Positions 34,900-50,400 of a stretch of 64,000 nt of DNA are shown piece after piece. The stretch is from Phoronis australis. Taxonomy: Eukaryota; Phoronida; Phoronidae. A program made the translations under genes and the position numbers. A model generated the notes under the pieces. It was given only the letters and a program-made list of their open reading frames with translations. It did no database searches and was not told where the DNA came from. Location of the stretch: assembly GCA_002633005.1 (NCBI GenBank), contig NMRA01000021.1, positions 1,115,612 to 1,179,611 on the forward strand, given 5' to 3'. Within the stretch, counting starts at the first letter, position 1, and each line of letters begins with the position of its first letter.

Positions 34900-37510
34900 A
34901 TGCCCCAAGATTTAAATGATCGTCTAGTAATGCTGCTGACGCTCTCCAAAACAAGTCTTGCGAATCACTCCCGACAGTTCCCACCAGTTTAGCTCTCTAA
35001 ACCATCTAATGTACAGCCTTTCAAGACTATTATCTGTCAACGCAACTCACCTCCCGTTTTCGCCAAATTTTGTTATGAGCAAATGTGATTTATTCCATTT
35101 TTATCTCCAACCCGCACAGTTATATTTTATGCACCAACTTTGGCTTCGCCTCTTTGAGTTTGGGTTATGTTCAGGTTTGTTTTTAGCTTTACTTTGGCAT
35201 TTAGTTTTGTGATGAGGTATTTGCCGGAGGTAAATTTTTTGAGATTTATGTCCCATGATTGCAGTATAAGCCGTTGGTGATGTACTGTAATGTCGCATTG
35301 GTGGATTTGGGGAGGCCAGTGCCCTGTTGCATGAAACGGCAATAATCTGATATTACATGCCCGTATATTGAAAACCAGTTTGATGCCCATTATTCAGCAA
35401 AAAGGGAAAACTGGTTCTCAAAATTCGGGCACGTTATCAGACCATTACTGCATGAAACAGTCCCAAATAAGGACTCAACTAAGTTCCCTAAATCTGCTGT
35501 GTATTTGTGGGCTTGTGAAAACTTGGATTGTCTTTTCTTGTACTGTTTGAGTCTCAGTACTTAGTCAATTCTTGTCTTGGACACAAATGGAGGGTGAATT
35601 CTACATTGAATTCTCAATATTATGAAAATAAGTAGGGATCTTTTCATGCAACACCCGATTTTTGTCACTTTCAGAGTCATGTCTATCTAGTTAAAACTCC
35701 CTTTTTACTCATTTTAGTTAGGAACTTGGAGATTTGATCAGTGTATGCACCTACCTTAAGGACCAAGTTCCTCATTTTTTGATTGAAGTAGGTGCTCAGT
35801 AGTGGCTATATTGTTAGAGAGATCATAATAAAGATAAAATGATAGAAAAAATATTACACCTGTCAGAACAAAACAAATACACAATAGACTTAGGGAACTT
35901 GCTAGTAGTTGAGTTCCTGTTTGGGACTCTCATGCAACCAGCCACTGGCTCCCCCTATGGACAGGACAAAAATGTCATGCTGTTCTTGGCATATTTTCCT
36001 TTGAAAATTAAGGTTGGGTCTCCCCTTGCGACATCCCAGATATGTCTGCATAGACATTGTTTAAGTTAACAAGTGTTCTAACCCATTAACAATACATACT
36101 GTGCAGGCGTGGCTAGTATTCAATCAGGACTGGGAGAAATTTGCCTGGCAAACGCAAAAGTGTGGGCAACCAGGGAGCTGCAGTGCATGGCAACCTGGGA
36201 TTGCTTTGTAATGAACAGGGGCTGCCAAACCCATTCTTGGAAGGAGTTTCGAGGTAAAAACTTTCTTGAATGTTAAGCATGCACTTTGCAGATGAAAAAA
36301 TGTAGTTGAGATTGATTTTATTAGATTTTTAAAAGTTCGTACATGTGTATCATAAAAGTCGTAGAATTTTTCTATATAAGTAATAAATAATCCATTGGAC
36401 TTGACTGGAACTACTTCCAACATTTTTACTTGCTTTGAAACATTAGTGAATCGGGGAATAGGACTATGTGTCTTTGCTGCGTAGACGTCTTTAAAATCGA
36501 CCCCAACCTCTCCTCTTAGGGATTCGTAAGTTTCCAATTGCACATTTCACAATGAAGAACCCGTTTATCGATTCCTTTTCCCACATTTTTCTAATCAACA
36601 TTTTTTCTCACTAGCAGTTACTGTTTGAAATGGCTTGTGGAAAATGTTCTTAAAAATGGCGTTATCGGTGAATAAGGTGAGTCTATTTGAGATCAACCCG
36701 AAGATCGATTCAGACCGTCGTCATCAATGGTCGTAGTTGAGGTACTTCAACAGTAGAACTTGGTCACTTTGACAAATGGCCAAGCATTTTACCGTGTTGC
36801 AGCCGTCAGCTGTCAATTAGAACACCCGCAAACACTGTCTGACAATATGTTAATTAGCTGATCCTGAACTGAAGAATCGGGACAACGAATCGGCAATAGC
36901 CATCCTCCATTGTGTTTTAGTGTGAAAAATTGTCAGATATTGCTGCTCATTGTCCAGTTGTTTATAATACAATCGCATCTGTGGTGGTTGTGACAACTCG
37001 GTATTTTGAGCACGCTGTAACATCCAAGAAGCACGAGCATGGGAGGTTTGTACAATACTGGCATGTTTGTGGATATGACACACTGGCACTGGGTTTGTTC
37101 ATACGTCGCACTCAGGTCAGTAGACTTAAGAAACTTTCAGTTGAAGTCGCCTTTCTTCTACAGGGCTTGGAACGATCAATGACCAAAAAGAGGAAACTTT
37201 TCCAGGTGATAAGTAAATATTTTATTGGTGTTGTAAAATTTAACTGAAATAAACATTTGGGCATGTATAAGGTCAAAATAATGATAAAAAGGGTCAAAGA
37301 TGGAGGAAGCTGGAGTTGCAATTAGACGAAATCAAAATCAAGAGGAAATCCTCTTCAAGGAAAATTCAAAGACCTGCTTCCATTTTGTTTTTGGAATATT
37401 GAATTCATGATTGTGTTCTGCGGTGCTAAAGTTTTATGATACAGACATAGTAGTCACTTGTTGAAGCGAGGTAAATTGTGGTTTATAATGCTTTACCACT
37501 ATACAAGAGA
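34900..37510. other. Intergenic region between PPP2R3C and array copy 2
   Basis: No recognisable gene. It includes a 139-codon open frame on the minus strand (36124-36543) with no ATG start and no family resemblance. It also includes an ATGGCG...AAG|GTGAGT stretch at 36657 that looks like a first exon but has no partner exon I can find. Confidence 0.45.
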
Positions 37511-37513
37511 TAC

Positions 37514-39672
37514 GCGGAGCGTTGAAATGTGCCCACGAATGCATTGCAAATGATGTGCTTTTAGGGTTATTTATTTGTATCATAAAAATGGCCTCTTAGA
37601 TAGCGCAAAAACATACAATCCATTCAAAAACAGGAACATGCCACATTTTATAAAAATCTGCCAAGTACCTTCAGAGAAACCAAGGAAAACAATAAAATGA
37701 AATTGCCACTAGTGGGCACAGTGTCCGTTAGATCCGCCTGAAAGTCGTCGTCATCTGTAAAGATCCTGCAGTAAAATAGGAGATACAACTATGGGCGCGA
37801 AACAAAACTACCACTAGGAGGCACCACAGTAGTCAGTCACCATCATCAAAGGTCATGTTCACACTGAGAACATATGCCAATTTTCAAATGATTTGGTTGA
37901 GGGCTGTTCCAGTAAAAACCGTGTGGGGGGGGGGACGGCAGTAGAAATAAAAATTCATGGGTGGTGGTCTTCAGAAAAAAAACTCAAATTATGGGTGGTC
38001 GTTCCTGTAAGAAGTGATGCATTAAAAATGGTTGGTATTTTTTGATCTGTTAACCTTGACAGGTTGGTTAATTCAGCCAACACATCTCCAAAGAAATCAA
38101 AACTCAAAAATGCGATTGGCATATATCCCAACTTATCCCAATACAAAAAAGCCCATATTGCCAGTGAACAGAGTGCAATATGATCACTAAGCCATTAATC
38201 AAGTCATGGGCAACTTGATTTGACCCAAGTGCTTGTCTGCAGTCCTATTGAATTGAAAAGTTATGCAACACTAAACTGGTGTTGACACATATAAGAAAAT
38301 TGATGATTTTTAAATAAAAAGTATGAGGAGTAAGATAAACAAGTTCCAATATTCACTTGACATAGAAGTATAAAAGAGTTTGTGGAGACAGTTTGAGATT
38401 CATAGATGCTTATAATTGAAAAAATGTTCATTGAAATTATAGTCACATGGTGAACAGAGACACCTGGTGGCTGCCAAAAGTATTGTTCACAGGCTACTTT
38501 AATTTTTGACAATGTTGGACAAGACAACTAGTTCTTGTCTGTCAATCATCTAAGTTCTTAACAGGTCCTCCTAGAGGCAATTTGTTTGCAAGTGTTGGAT
38601 TTTATATTCTAACCTATTAAAAATAATTAAAATATTATGGGTCATGGGTTGGAGAAATAAATGAAAAATATGGGCGGTGGGTACGAAATAAAAGTGCCTT
38701 CCCCCCCCTCCCATACAGATTTTGCTGGAACAGCCCTGATACAGGGGTGGACACTAAAAACAAGATTTGAAAACAGCAAAAAATGGCCAGTAGGTGGTGC
38801 AAAATACCTAAGTACCATCCAAAAACAGGAAGGTAGCGTCATCACACCAATAGATGCCAATATTTAAAATTTTATGAAAATCTGTTGAGGACCTTTGAAG
38901 ATACTGAGTTAAACGTAAAAAAATTAAAATTGCCACTAGGGGGCACAGAAGTAGTCAGATCTGTCCGAAAGTCGTCATCATCCGTAGTCAACATCATATA
39001 AATACACTTGCTAAATTAAGTAAAGATCCTACGAATAGTTTAGGAGATACAGCCATAGGCGCAACAAAAACAAAACTGCCACTAGGTGCCACAGTAGTCG
39101 AAATCGTCGGAAAATCGTCAACTGTTCTCTTTGTAGTAAGCACATACATTTCGCAATCGAAAACAGTAAAAATGGTCACTACGTGGCGCAAACTACGTCG
39201 AGTCCATCCGAAAACGGGAGGATAGCGTCACCTCACAAAGGTGCCTACATATAAGATTTCACTAGAAGTGCCACAGTAGTCAAAATCGTCCTCTTCATAG
39301 TAAGCATATAAATGCCAATTTTCACAATCATCCTTTAAGCAGTTTGGTTGATAGAGGGGTGGACGCAAAAAACAACTCGAAAACAGTAAAAATGGCTACT
39401 AGGTGGCGCAAACTACGTCGAATCCATCCGAAAATGGGAGGATAGCGTCATCTCACTAATAGAAGCCTACATACCGAATTTCATGAAAATCCATTCACGA
39501 CTTTTGAAGATACAAAAGCGTAAAAAACTAAAATTGCCACTAGGGGGCACACCGGTAGTCGGATCCGTCCGAAAGTTCGCTCATATGTGCCAAATTTCAT
39601 GAACGCAAGTCAAAGGGTTTTGGAGATAGAGCAGCGGACACCAGACGGACGGAGACGACGGCATAATGCGTC
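37514..39672 (+). repeat. CTCF-core monomer array, copy 2, split by a MITE
   Basis: Starts with GCGGAGCGTTGAAATG and ends near CAGACGGACGGAGACGACGG. Cores lie at 37706, 37811, 38787, 38933 (CCACTAGGGGGCACA), 39079, 39176, about 39260, 39397 (CTACTAGGTGGCGCA) and 39537 (CCACTAGGGGGCACA). A Harbinger-like MITE (37901-38736) sits inside. After removing it and one target copy, the 37811-38787 distance becomes about 137 bp, which restores the monomer rhythm. Confidence 0.85.
37901..38736 (+). mobile_element. Harbinger-like MITE, copy 1 (TGA target duplication)
   Basis: 836 bp. Ends GGGCTGTTCCAGTAAAAACC and the complement TTTTGCTGGAACAGCCC. TGA flanks both sides (37898-37900, 38737-38739). The neighbouring monomer at 39345 reads GTTTGGTTGATAGAGGGGTG without an insert, which shows the empty site and confirms a 3 bp duplication. 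The subterminal arms are G-rich and C-rich (GGGGGGGGGACGG, TTCCCCCCCCTCCC). No transposase is encoded. Confidence 0.9.
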
Positions 39673-40206
39673 CACTGACTTAGTCATCAAAGAACCATGT
39701 TCACTAAACACTACGCTCAGCGAATTAAAATTGCACACTGGGACAAGTCAATTTGTAGAGCCTAGTTTTGAGCAATAATGAGCTTTCAGTTTTATCAAGA
39801 CCAGAGGTAGTATATCATCAACTTTACCGAAGCAATAGAGACCAATTTCATGTCACTTAGTCTAAATTGAAAGCTTCTTACTTTGAAAGATCCTAGTGCA
39901 GTTAGAGAGGGGAAGACCAACCATCCCCAGCACAGAGATAAGTTTAATAGACAAAATACTGTTTTCACCATCACTACGACCACTTATCTCAACAGTAAAA
40001 ATTACTCGTAACTGATTTGGGGGTAGTAAAATTATAATTACATAATGTCTTAGCCACTAAAACTACCTTTTCAGTCAAGTCCTCTTCATTTTTTATCATA
40101 AGGGACGACCACTCAGACGATGAATTCAGCTGCCGTTATTATTGCAGATTTCCGGTAATTTTGTTCATAACTACTTTTGGCTTGTACTTTAGGTATGTGA
40201 ACGTGT

Positions 40207-40344
40207 CAGTGGCGGATTTAAGGTGGGGGATCAAGGGGCCATGCCCCATAAAATTCTCCCATATTCCAGATGGCACTTCGACAAAATCTTGGCTAATACT
40301 GTGCCCTGGGCCTACCCTAACTCAAAATCCTGGATCCGTCCCTG
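40207..40344 (+). mobile_element. Short hAT-like MITE
   Basis: 138 bp starting CAGTGGCGGATTTAAGG and ending CCTGGATCCGTCCCTG. The ends are those of a hAT-type inverted repeat. The flanking octamers do not match exactly. It lies about 90 bp beyond the RPS23 stop codon, so it marks the 3' boundary of that gene. Confidence 0.65.
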
Positions 40345-40436
40345 CGTCTAGTCCTATTTAAGTAAACAAACCATGGTAATTAGGTGATAATTGTTATTAT
40401 TACCACATTGATTTTTTTACAATAATTATGTGAATT

Positions 40437-44395
<3,959 letters not shown>

Positions 44396-44491
44396 GTTGG
44401 ATGGTCTCGCTTTAAAAAGGAAGACCACGTGGGATTTGACGAGAATATACGGGATTTAGGTCACATGATTTCAAGGACGATCAATAGAATT
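44396..44491. promoter_or_regulatory. Shared bidirectional promoter of RPS23 and ATP6AP1
   Basis: Only 70-97 bp separate the two start codons. On the minus strand CTTCCTTTTT (44414-44423) fits the 5' TOP start of RPS23 mRNA. Directly next to it is the palindromic E-box CACGTG (44426-44431, in CCACGTGGG). A related TCACATGA lies at 44461-44468. In vertebrates CACGTG boxes in lysosomal and V-ATPase genes are bound by TFEB/TFE3 (CLEAR elements); use here is inference. There is no clear TATA box. Within RPS23 intron 1, AAAATGGCGGC on the minus strand (about 44205-44215) resembles the YY1 site common in first introns of ribosomal protein genes. Confidence 0.7.
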
Positions 44492-47400
44492 ATGGAGAAG
44501 TTACTTGCTCGTTTTCTGTTGCTTTGTAGTGTATTTTCGGGTGTTACACTTGGGTTCTCACCAGTTCCTGTCTTGCTATGGCGAGATTCAATGTACGTGA
44601 GTCTAATAGGATCGTTTTAGTTTATTATCTGAGCCCTGCTTGTGTTACTATTCGATTATATACATTGTTTGCAATCCCCGACAAGTGAACTAGCCGACTC
44701 GTCATTCGTGAGTAGTGGCCCATCCTGAAACCAGTGCTACTCACGTGTGTTGGCTCGTCTAATGCCTATGGTTTCAAAATTGAAGAACTGCATTGTAGTT
44801 GTGTAATTGTTTAAAATATGACGACATTGATCTACACTCATGATTTTGGTGTCGTTGGATTCCTCGCAAGGTTATCTTTCCAAAGCTTTACCGATACCGA
44901 CCCGTAATTTTCAGAAATATTCATAAGTAATCATATTCTGTTGTTCAAACAGTCATTCCCAAGGCCAAGGATTCAGATTCCTATGCCCTATGGTAATCAT
45001 AGTAATCATCCACTAACCAGAACCTGCAAAAATCGTTGTTTTCAAGGTTCAAATTCGTGAAAAGTGTATCAGGGAGCACTTTGTGGAAAAGTGGTCAAAT
45101 GATCACAATTCTAAACTAAAATTTTTTGGAAAAGTGTGAAATGCTGGTCTTTGTTGCTTCATGTTATCTGTAGTGAAAAATTGCATAATCCAAATTTAGA
45201 ACCCGTACCTCTTGCTTCAATACCAGGTGTCCTAANNNNNNNNNNNNNNNNNNNNNNNNNNNNNNNNNNNNNNNNNNNNNNNNNNNNNNNNNNNNNNNNN
45301 NNNNNNNNNNNNNNNNNNNNNNNNNNNNNNNNNNNNNNNNNNNNNNNNNNNNNNNNNNNNNNNNNNNNNNNNNNNNNNNNNNNNNNNNNNNNNNNNNNNN
45401 NNNNNNNNNNNNNNNNNNNNNNNNNNNNNNNNNNNNNNNNNNNNNNNNNNNNNNNNNNNNNNNNNNNNNNNNNNNNNNNNNNNNNNNNNNNNNNNNNNNN
45501 NNNNNNNNNNNNNNNNNNNNNNNNNNNNNNNNNNNNNNNNNNNNNNNNNNNGAGCAAACTCGCGATTACCCGAGTTAGTTTGAATCGTTAACGACTTTGA
45601 TGACGGCCAGTAGCAGACCAGATCTAACAAAATCCCGGATACTTTTTCAACGGGCATTTTCTCCCTTTTCACATTGCAAATTTAGCTACTCGAATGCACA
45701 AGTCAGTTAGAGAGCACTGATTCAACTTTCACGCCGGCAACTTGCCTTGCGCTCTAAAGACTTTCAATGGCGGTCGTGAAGAACCGTAAGGCCGTACCTG
45801 CATGAATGAAGTCAATTTTGAGATCTGAAATTTGTGAGTATTTAACGCTGCAGGTGAGAGCATAATCTAAACATTTTTTCGATGATCTAAACGATCTATT
45901 ATGGCGCGTAAAAATGGCGGGAAAATTTTGCGACCTGGCATTTACGAATGCGAGCTGGATTTTGAAAATTCGACCTGGGATTTTGGCTAGGTCGCAAAAT
46001 GCGACCTGGCGATTTTAATAGCGTCGAGCCCTGCCTAAGCAATCTACCAAAGAGCTATTGCACCTACACGAGTGATTAAGAGTGACATGTTTATTACTGT
46101 ACTCACAGTAGATTCACCACACTCTTCCCAATACGTACTGTTGTTGGGCGCCAATGTAGTGAAAAATCACTTAGTCCAAGTTTCAAACCCGGTACCTCTT
46201 GCTTCAATGCCATTCGTCCTAACCAGTCGACCAAAGAGCAATTGCCCGTAGGCGAGTGATTAAGAGTGGCCTTCATATTACTGCATGGACTGCAGGTTCA
46301 GTCCACATACCTCAAGAAAACTTTAGGGGTATCTTGTAGGCAAGCACCATTCAGAATTAATGATGCTGTTTCATTCGTTAGCTAGAGGTGTCACTGTAAT
46401 CTTGAGTTGAGTGAGCATGTCGTGTCAACCAGGAAATAGTGCAAACAGAAATTTGACGATAAAATATTGAGGAAATGCGGCAGGAGACACATCGAATTTC
46501 ATGTATTTTTGGAATGAGAACAATAGGCAGAATCGAATCATACTAAAACATGTGTAGGCTAATGTCGTCATATTGTAAAACAATTAGCTATTGATAATTT
46601 AGAGGAGGCAGCGTGGTCTTGTGTGATAGATACCTGCTTTCTTTACTCGAGGTCCTGCGTTCAAATCCCACCAGGTCACACTGCGAAACCTTGAGTCAGG
46701 TTTCTAGCTCCTCGGGTCGGTTTTAACTATATGGTAATAAAGCATAAAAATGGTTTCAGGTGGTCAGTGCAATGGGCCCACATGCGCGACCTGCGCACCT
46801 CTGGTACAATTATTTTTATATATTGATAGACCGTTTAATTTACGTTTTATCTACATAAGTCTTGTCGTAAATTACGTGTGAAAGTCTGATGTAAAAAGAC
46901 GAGGTTATGATATGTCTTTTCCTATTTTAATCAAAGTGACAACTGAAGTCAGCTGCTGTGTGGAATTGAATCAGGAACTCTCAAAGTTGCAGTCACATGC
47001 TTTGCGATAGTACTCATTTGGCGGCCAGCAGGTTGCCAATGCAACCTCAGATTGTGTTTGGTGACCTGGGAAAAATTCCAAGTTGCCACGAAGTCGCCAG
47101 TGCGAGTATTGAAGTCGGACAATAATTCCCTCAAATTCATTTTGTTCGTGTTGACTTCCAGTCAAATGCTTTGGCTAAGCTAAATCTTACTCAGTAATGG
47201 AAGAGAATTTTAATTACAAAAACTGGTTAAGTCTCTCGCTTTGATTTCAGCAAATGTCTCAAAGCAAATGCAAGAATTGCCAATTTGTTATAAAATCATA
47301 AAAACTAAAAGCTAATAACTTCAAAGATCTATTTCTCAAACAATAATGCCAGAAATGTACATTTAACTGGACAGTTTGAAATGTTTTAGATATAATTCCA

Positions 47401-50400
47401 AGTGCATATGTTCTTCCTTATTTCAGAGTTCCAACTGTATTTAAGCCTGCCTTGGCTGGACATACTCTTTCTTCAAAGCAGTTTGAATCTCGCTATTTGG
47501 AAACGGTGTTCCATTCAGAAGCCAGCAGCATTGTGATATTCACGCAAAATGAGGTACAGATACTATGGAGTCTGTATTTATTTAAAAAATGGAGGATCGC
47601 CGCACAAATGAAAAAATTCATGTTAATTCAACGTTTCGTGTGGCGGTTGTCCGTTTTTTAATCTTACTATGGCCAAAAACTATTTATTTAGTGACTGGAG
47701 AACTCTGTTTAAATTAACATTGGAAGCAACTTGATGTTCGAAGCTGTGCTTTTATACACAGACCTTATGTTTCTAAAAAGTACATCAGTAGACCAAAGGC
47801 AGAGATAATTTTAGGAGTGTGCCTCATGAGTTCGATGTATTCTGCACCATCTAATGTCCATTTTAGTGAGACTAAAAATAACTTCTATAAGTACACCATT
47901 GGGGTGCAGTCGTGAGTGCATCTCAACGCTCTGCGTTGTTCTTGTTGCTATTGACAACATTAGCCATCACAACAGAAAAACTACCAAAAATACTATTTTT
48001 CTGATTACTTTTAAGTCTCATGATCCTGTATACGCATCACTTCCAATGTAACCCGTTTTGACAAATAACTCGCCTCTTTTTTCCAGCTGAGTTTAGAAGA
48101 TTTTACTAAATATGGCAACGTGTACAGCAGTGGAGATAGTGATGTCTTTAAAAACGTAAAGGTAAGGAAGCAGCACTTTGATAGTTGTTTCACGGGGTAT
48201 TCTTACAGAGCAAACATTAACCCTCGGGAGGATAAAATTATGTCTAAAAGCCTGCGGAACAAGAGTACGCTCAGGTGATCTGATACAACTTGTGCATCAG
48301 ACGTGTGTAGGCCACAAGTGAAGCACTGGATTTTAGTTCGCCACATTCTAGCAGAGACGTTATTTTATTAGGGCTGTTCCAGCAAAATCTGTATGGGAGG
48401 GGGGGGGAAGGCACTTTTATTTCATACCCACCGCCCGTATTTTTCATTTATTTCTCCGACCCATGACCCATAATTTTTTAATTATTTTTAATAGGTTAAA
48501 ATATAAAATCCAACACTTGCAAACAAATTGCCTCCAGGAGGACCTGTTAAGAACTCAGATGACTGACAGACAAGAACTAGTTGTCTTGTCCAATATTGTC
48601 AAAAACTAAAGTAGCCTGTGAGCAATACTTTTGGCAGCCACCAGGTGTCTCTGTTCACCATGTGTCTATAATTTCAATGAACATTTTTTCATTTATAAGG
48701 ATCTATGAATCTCAAACTGTCTCCACGAACTCTTCTATACTTCTATGTCAAGTGAATATTGGAACTTGTTTATCTTACTCCTCATACTTTTTATTTAAAA
48801 ATCATCAATTTTCTTATATGTGTTAACACCAGTTCAGTGTTGCATAACTTTTCAATTCAATAGGACTGCAGACAAACAGTTGGCTCAAATCGAGTTGCCC
48901 ATGACTTGATTAATGGCTTAGTGAACATATTGCACTCTGTTCACTGGCAATATGGGCTTTTTTGTATTTGGATAAGTTAGGACAATTGCATTTATTTTTG
49001 AGTTTTTACGGCTGAAGTAACCAACCTATCGACATTAACAGGTCAAAAAATACCACCCATTTTTAATGCATCACTTCTTACAGGAACGACCGCCCATAAT
49101 TTGATTTTTTTTCTGAAGACCACCACCCATGAATTTTTATTTCTACTGCCGTCCCCCCCCTCCCACACGGATTTTACTGGAACAGCCCTTAGCCAAAAAA
49201 GCCAGAGTGCAGGGTTACCCCTGCATGTAAACTTCTGGGTGGCCCGCCACACTCCTTTTTGGTGCCGTCACTCATAAATCATACTCAAATTGACCGCCAC
49301 ACACCTAATCATGACGGGGAAACTTAACCGCCACGCAAAAATCACTGGTAAAATGATCGCTTGCAAAAATGATCGCTAGCAAAAATGATCGCTAGTATAA
49401 ATGATCGCTAGTAACAATGAATAAGTATAAGTCACACGACACATTTTTCTGTTTGTGCATCGAAAGGGAAAATAATAATTTTACAATGGGATCTTGAATT
49501 ATGCCCCGTTAAACACGGTCATTTAATCCCCAGTCTCCTTTCGTACCTTGTTTCTGCCTGGTTATCCGACAATGCATATATACTTAATACAGCCGGGACC
49601 AGGCAACGACTTCGATACGAATTTTCTAAAAATAAATGGGAAAGCGCCTGGGCTCACTAATGAAGTAAGAAACAGTAAGATTTCTGCTTCACTCATTTTA
49701 TCGCGTCTGAGTTTACAAAAGACATTGTGAATTATACTGCAGGGTGTGACATCCAACTGTTTAATCAACCATAGCCCTGCGCCAAAATGACAACATTGAA
49801 TGTTAACCAGTCTCAGATTCGTCTGCATGGACTGGATTATTACGTCGTCTGCTATGCCGGCCAACGCAAATCCACTATCACTGATTTATGTTTAGCAAGA
49901 CGGTATCAACGGAAGTTTCGTTACACTAATTAGTTTATTACGTCTACAAAGCTCAGATATTTTTGTTCTATGTTTGTCACTTCGTGGATAACTGAATTTT
50001 AACACTGTTTTTTTGTACTAAAGTGCGACAGAGATCACACTGTGCTGGACATTTCATTGCCAAATTGTATTGCAAAGTGTTCTTTACCCAGATACTTCCA
50101 CTACATGATGCTTGGGTTAAGGTCTTGTCTATGTTGTCTATGATGAGCAAACTGCACCCAATTACATCTAATTTTCAAATTTTGCCTGGGGAAGGTCATC
50201 TCATGCTCGCATGTGGTGCCGGGTTCCGCATCCGCGTCTAGCATTCACCACCACGCTCCTTTCGAAACCCAGCTAATAGGGGTATCCCATTTCTCATATT
50301 CGCGTGCAACAACGGGCTTTGCACCCCGTTTTGGCCATTCACCACCACACTCCTTGCAAAATCCATGGGAAACACTGAGAGTGCACATAAGGGAGTGTAG

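Noticed and set aside
36124-36543. 139-codon minus-strand open frame
   Set aside because: It has no ATG start, no recognisable domain and no splice partners, so a chance ORF is more likely.
36653-36680. ATGGCGTTATCGGTGAATAAG followed by GTGAGT, a first-exon look-alike
   Set aside because: No downstream partner exon with any similarity could be found on the plus strand before the repeat array.
37514-39672. CRISPR-like or centromeric satellite reading of the 145 bp arrays
   Set aside because: Monomers are too long and diverged for CRISPR, the genome is animal, and defined ends at several loci argue for a dispersed element rather than a centromere.
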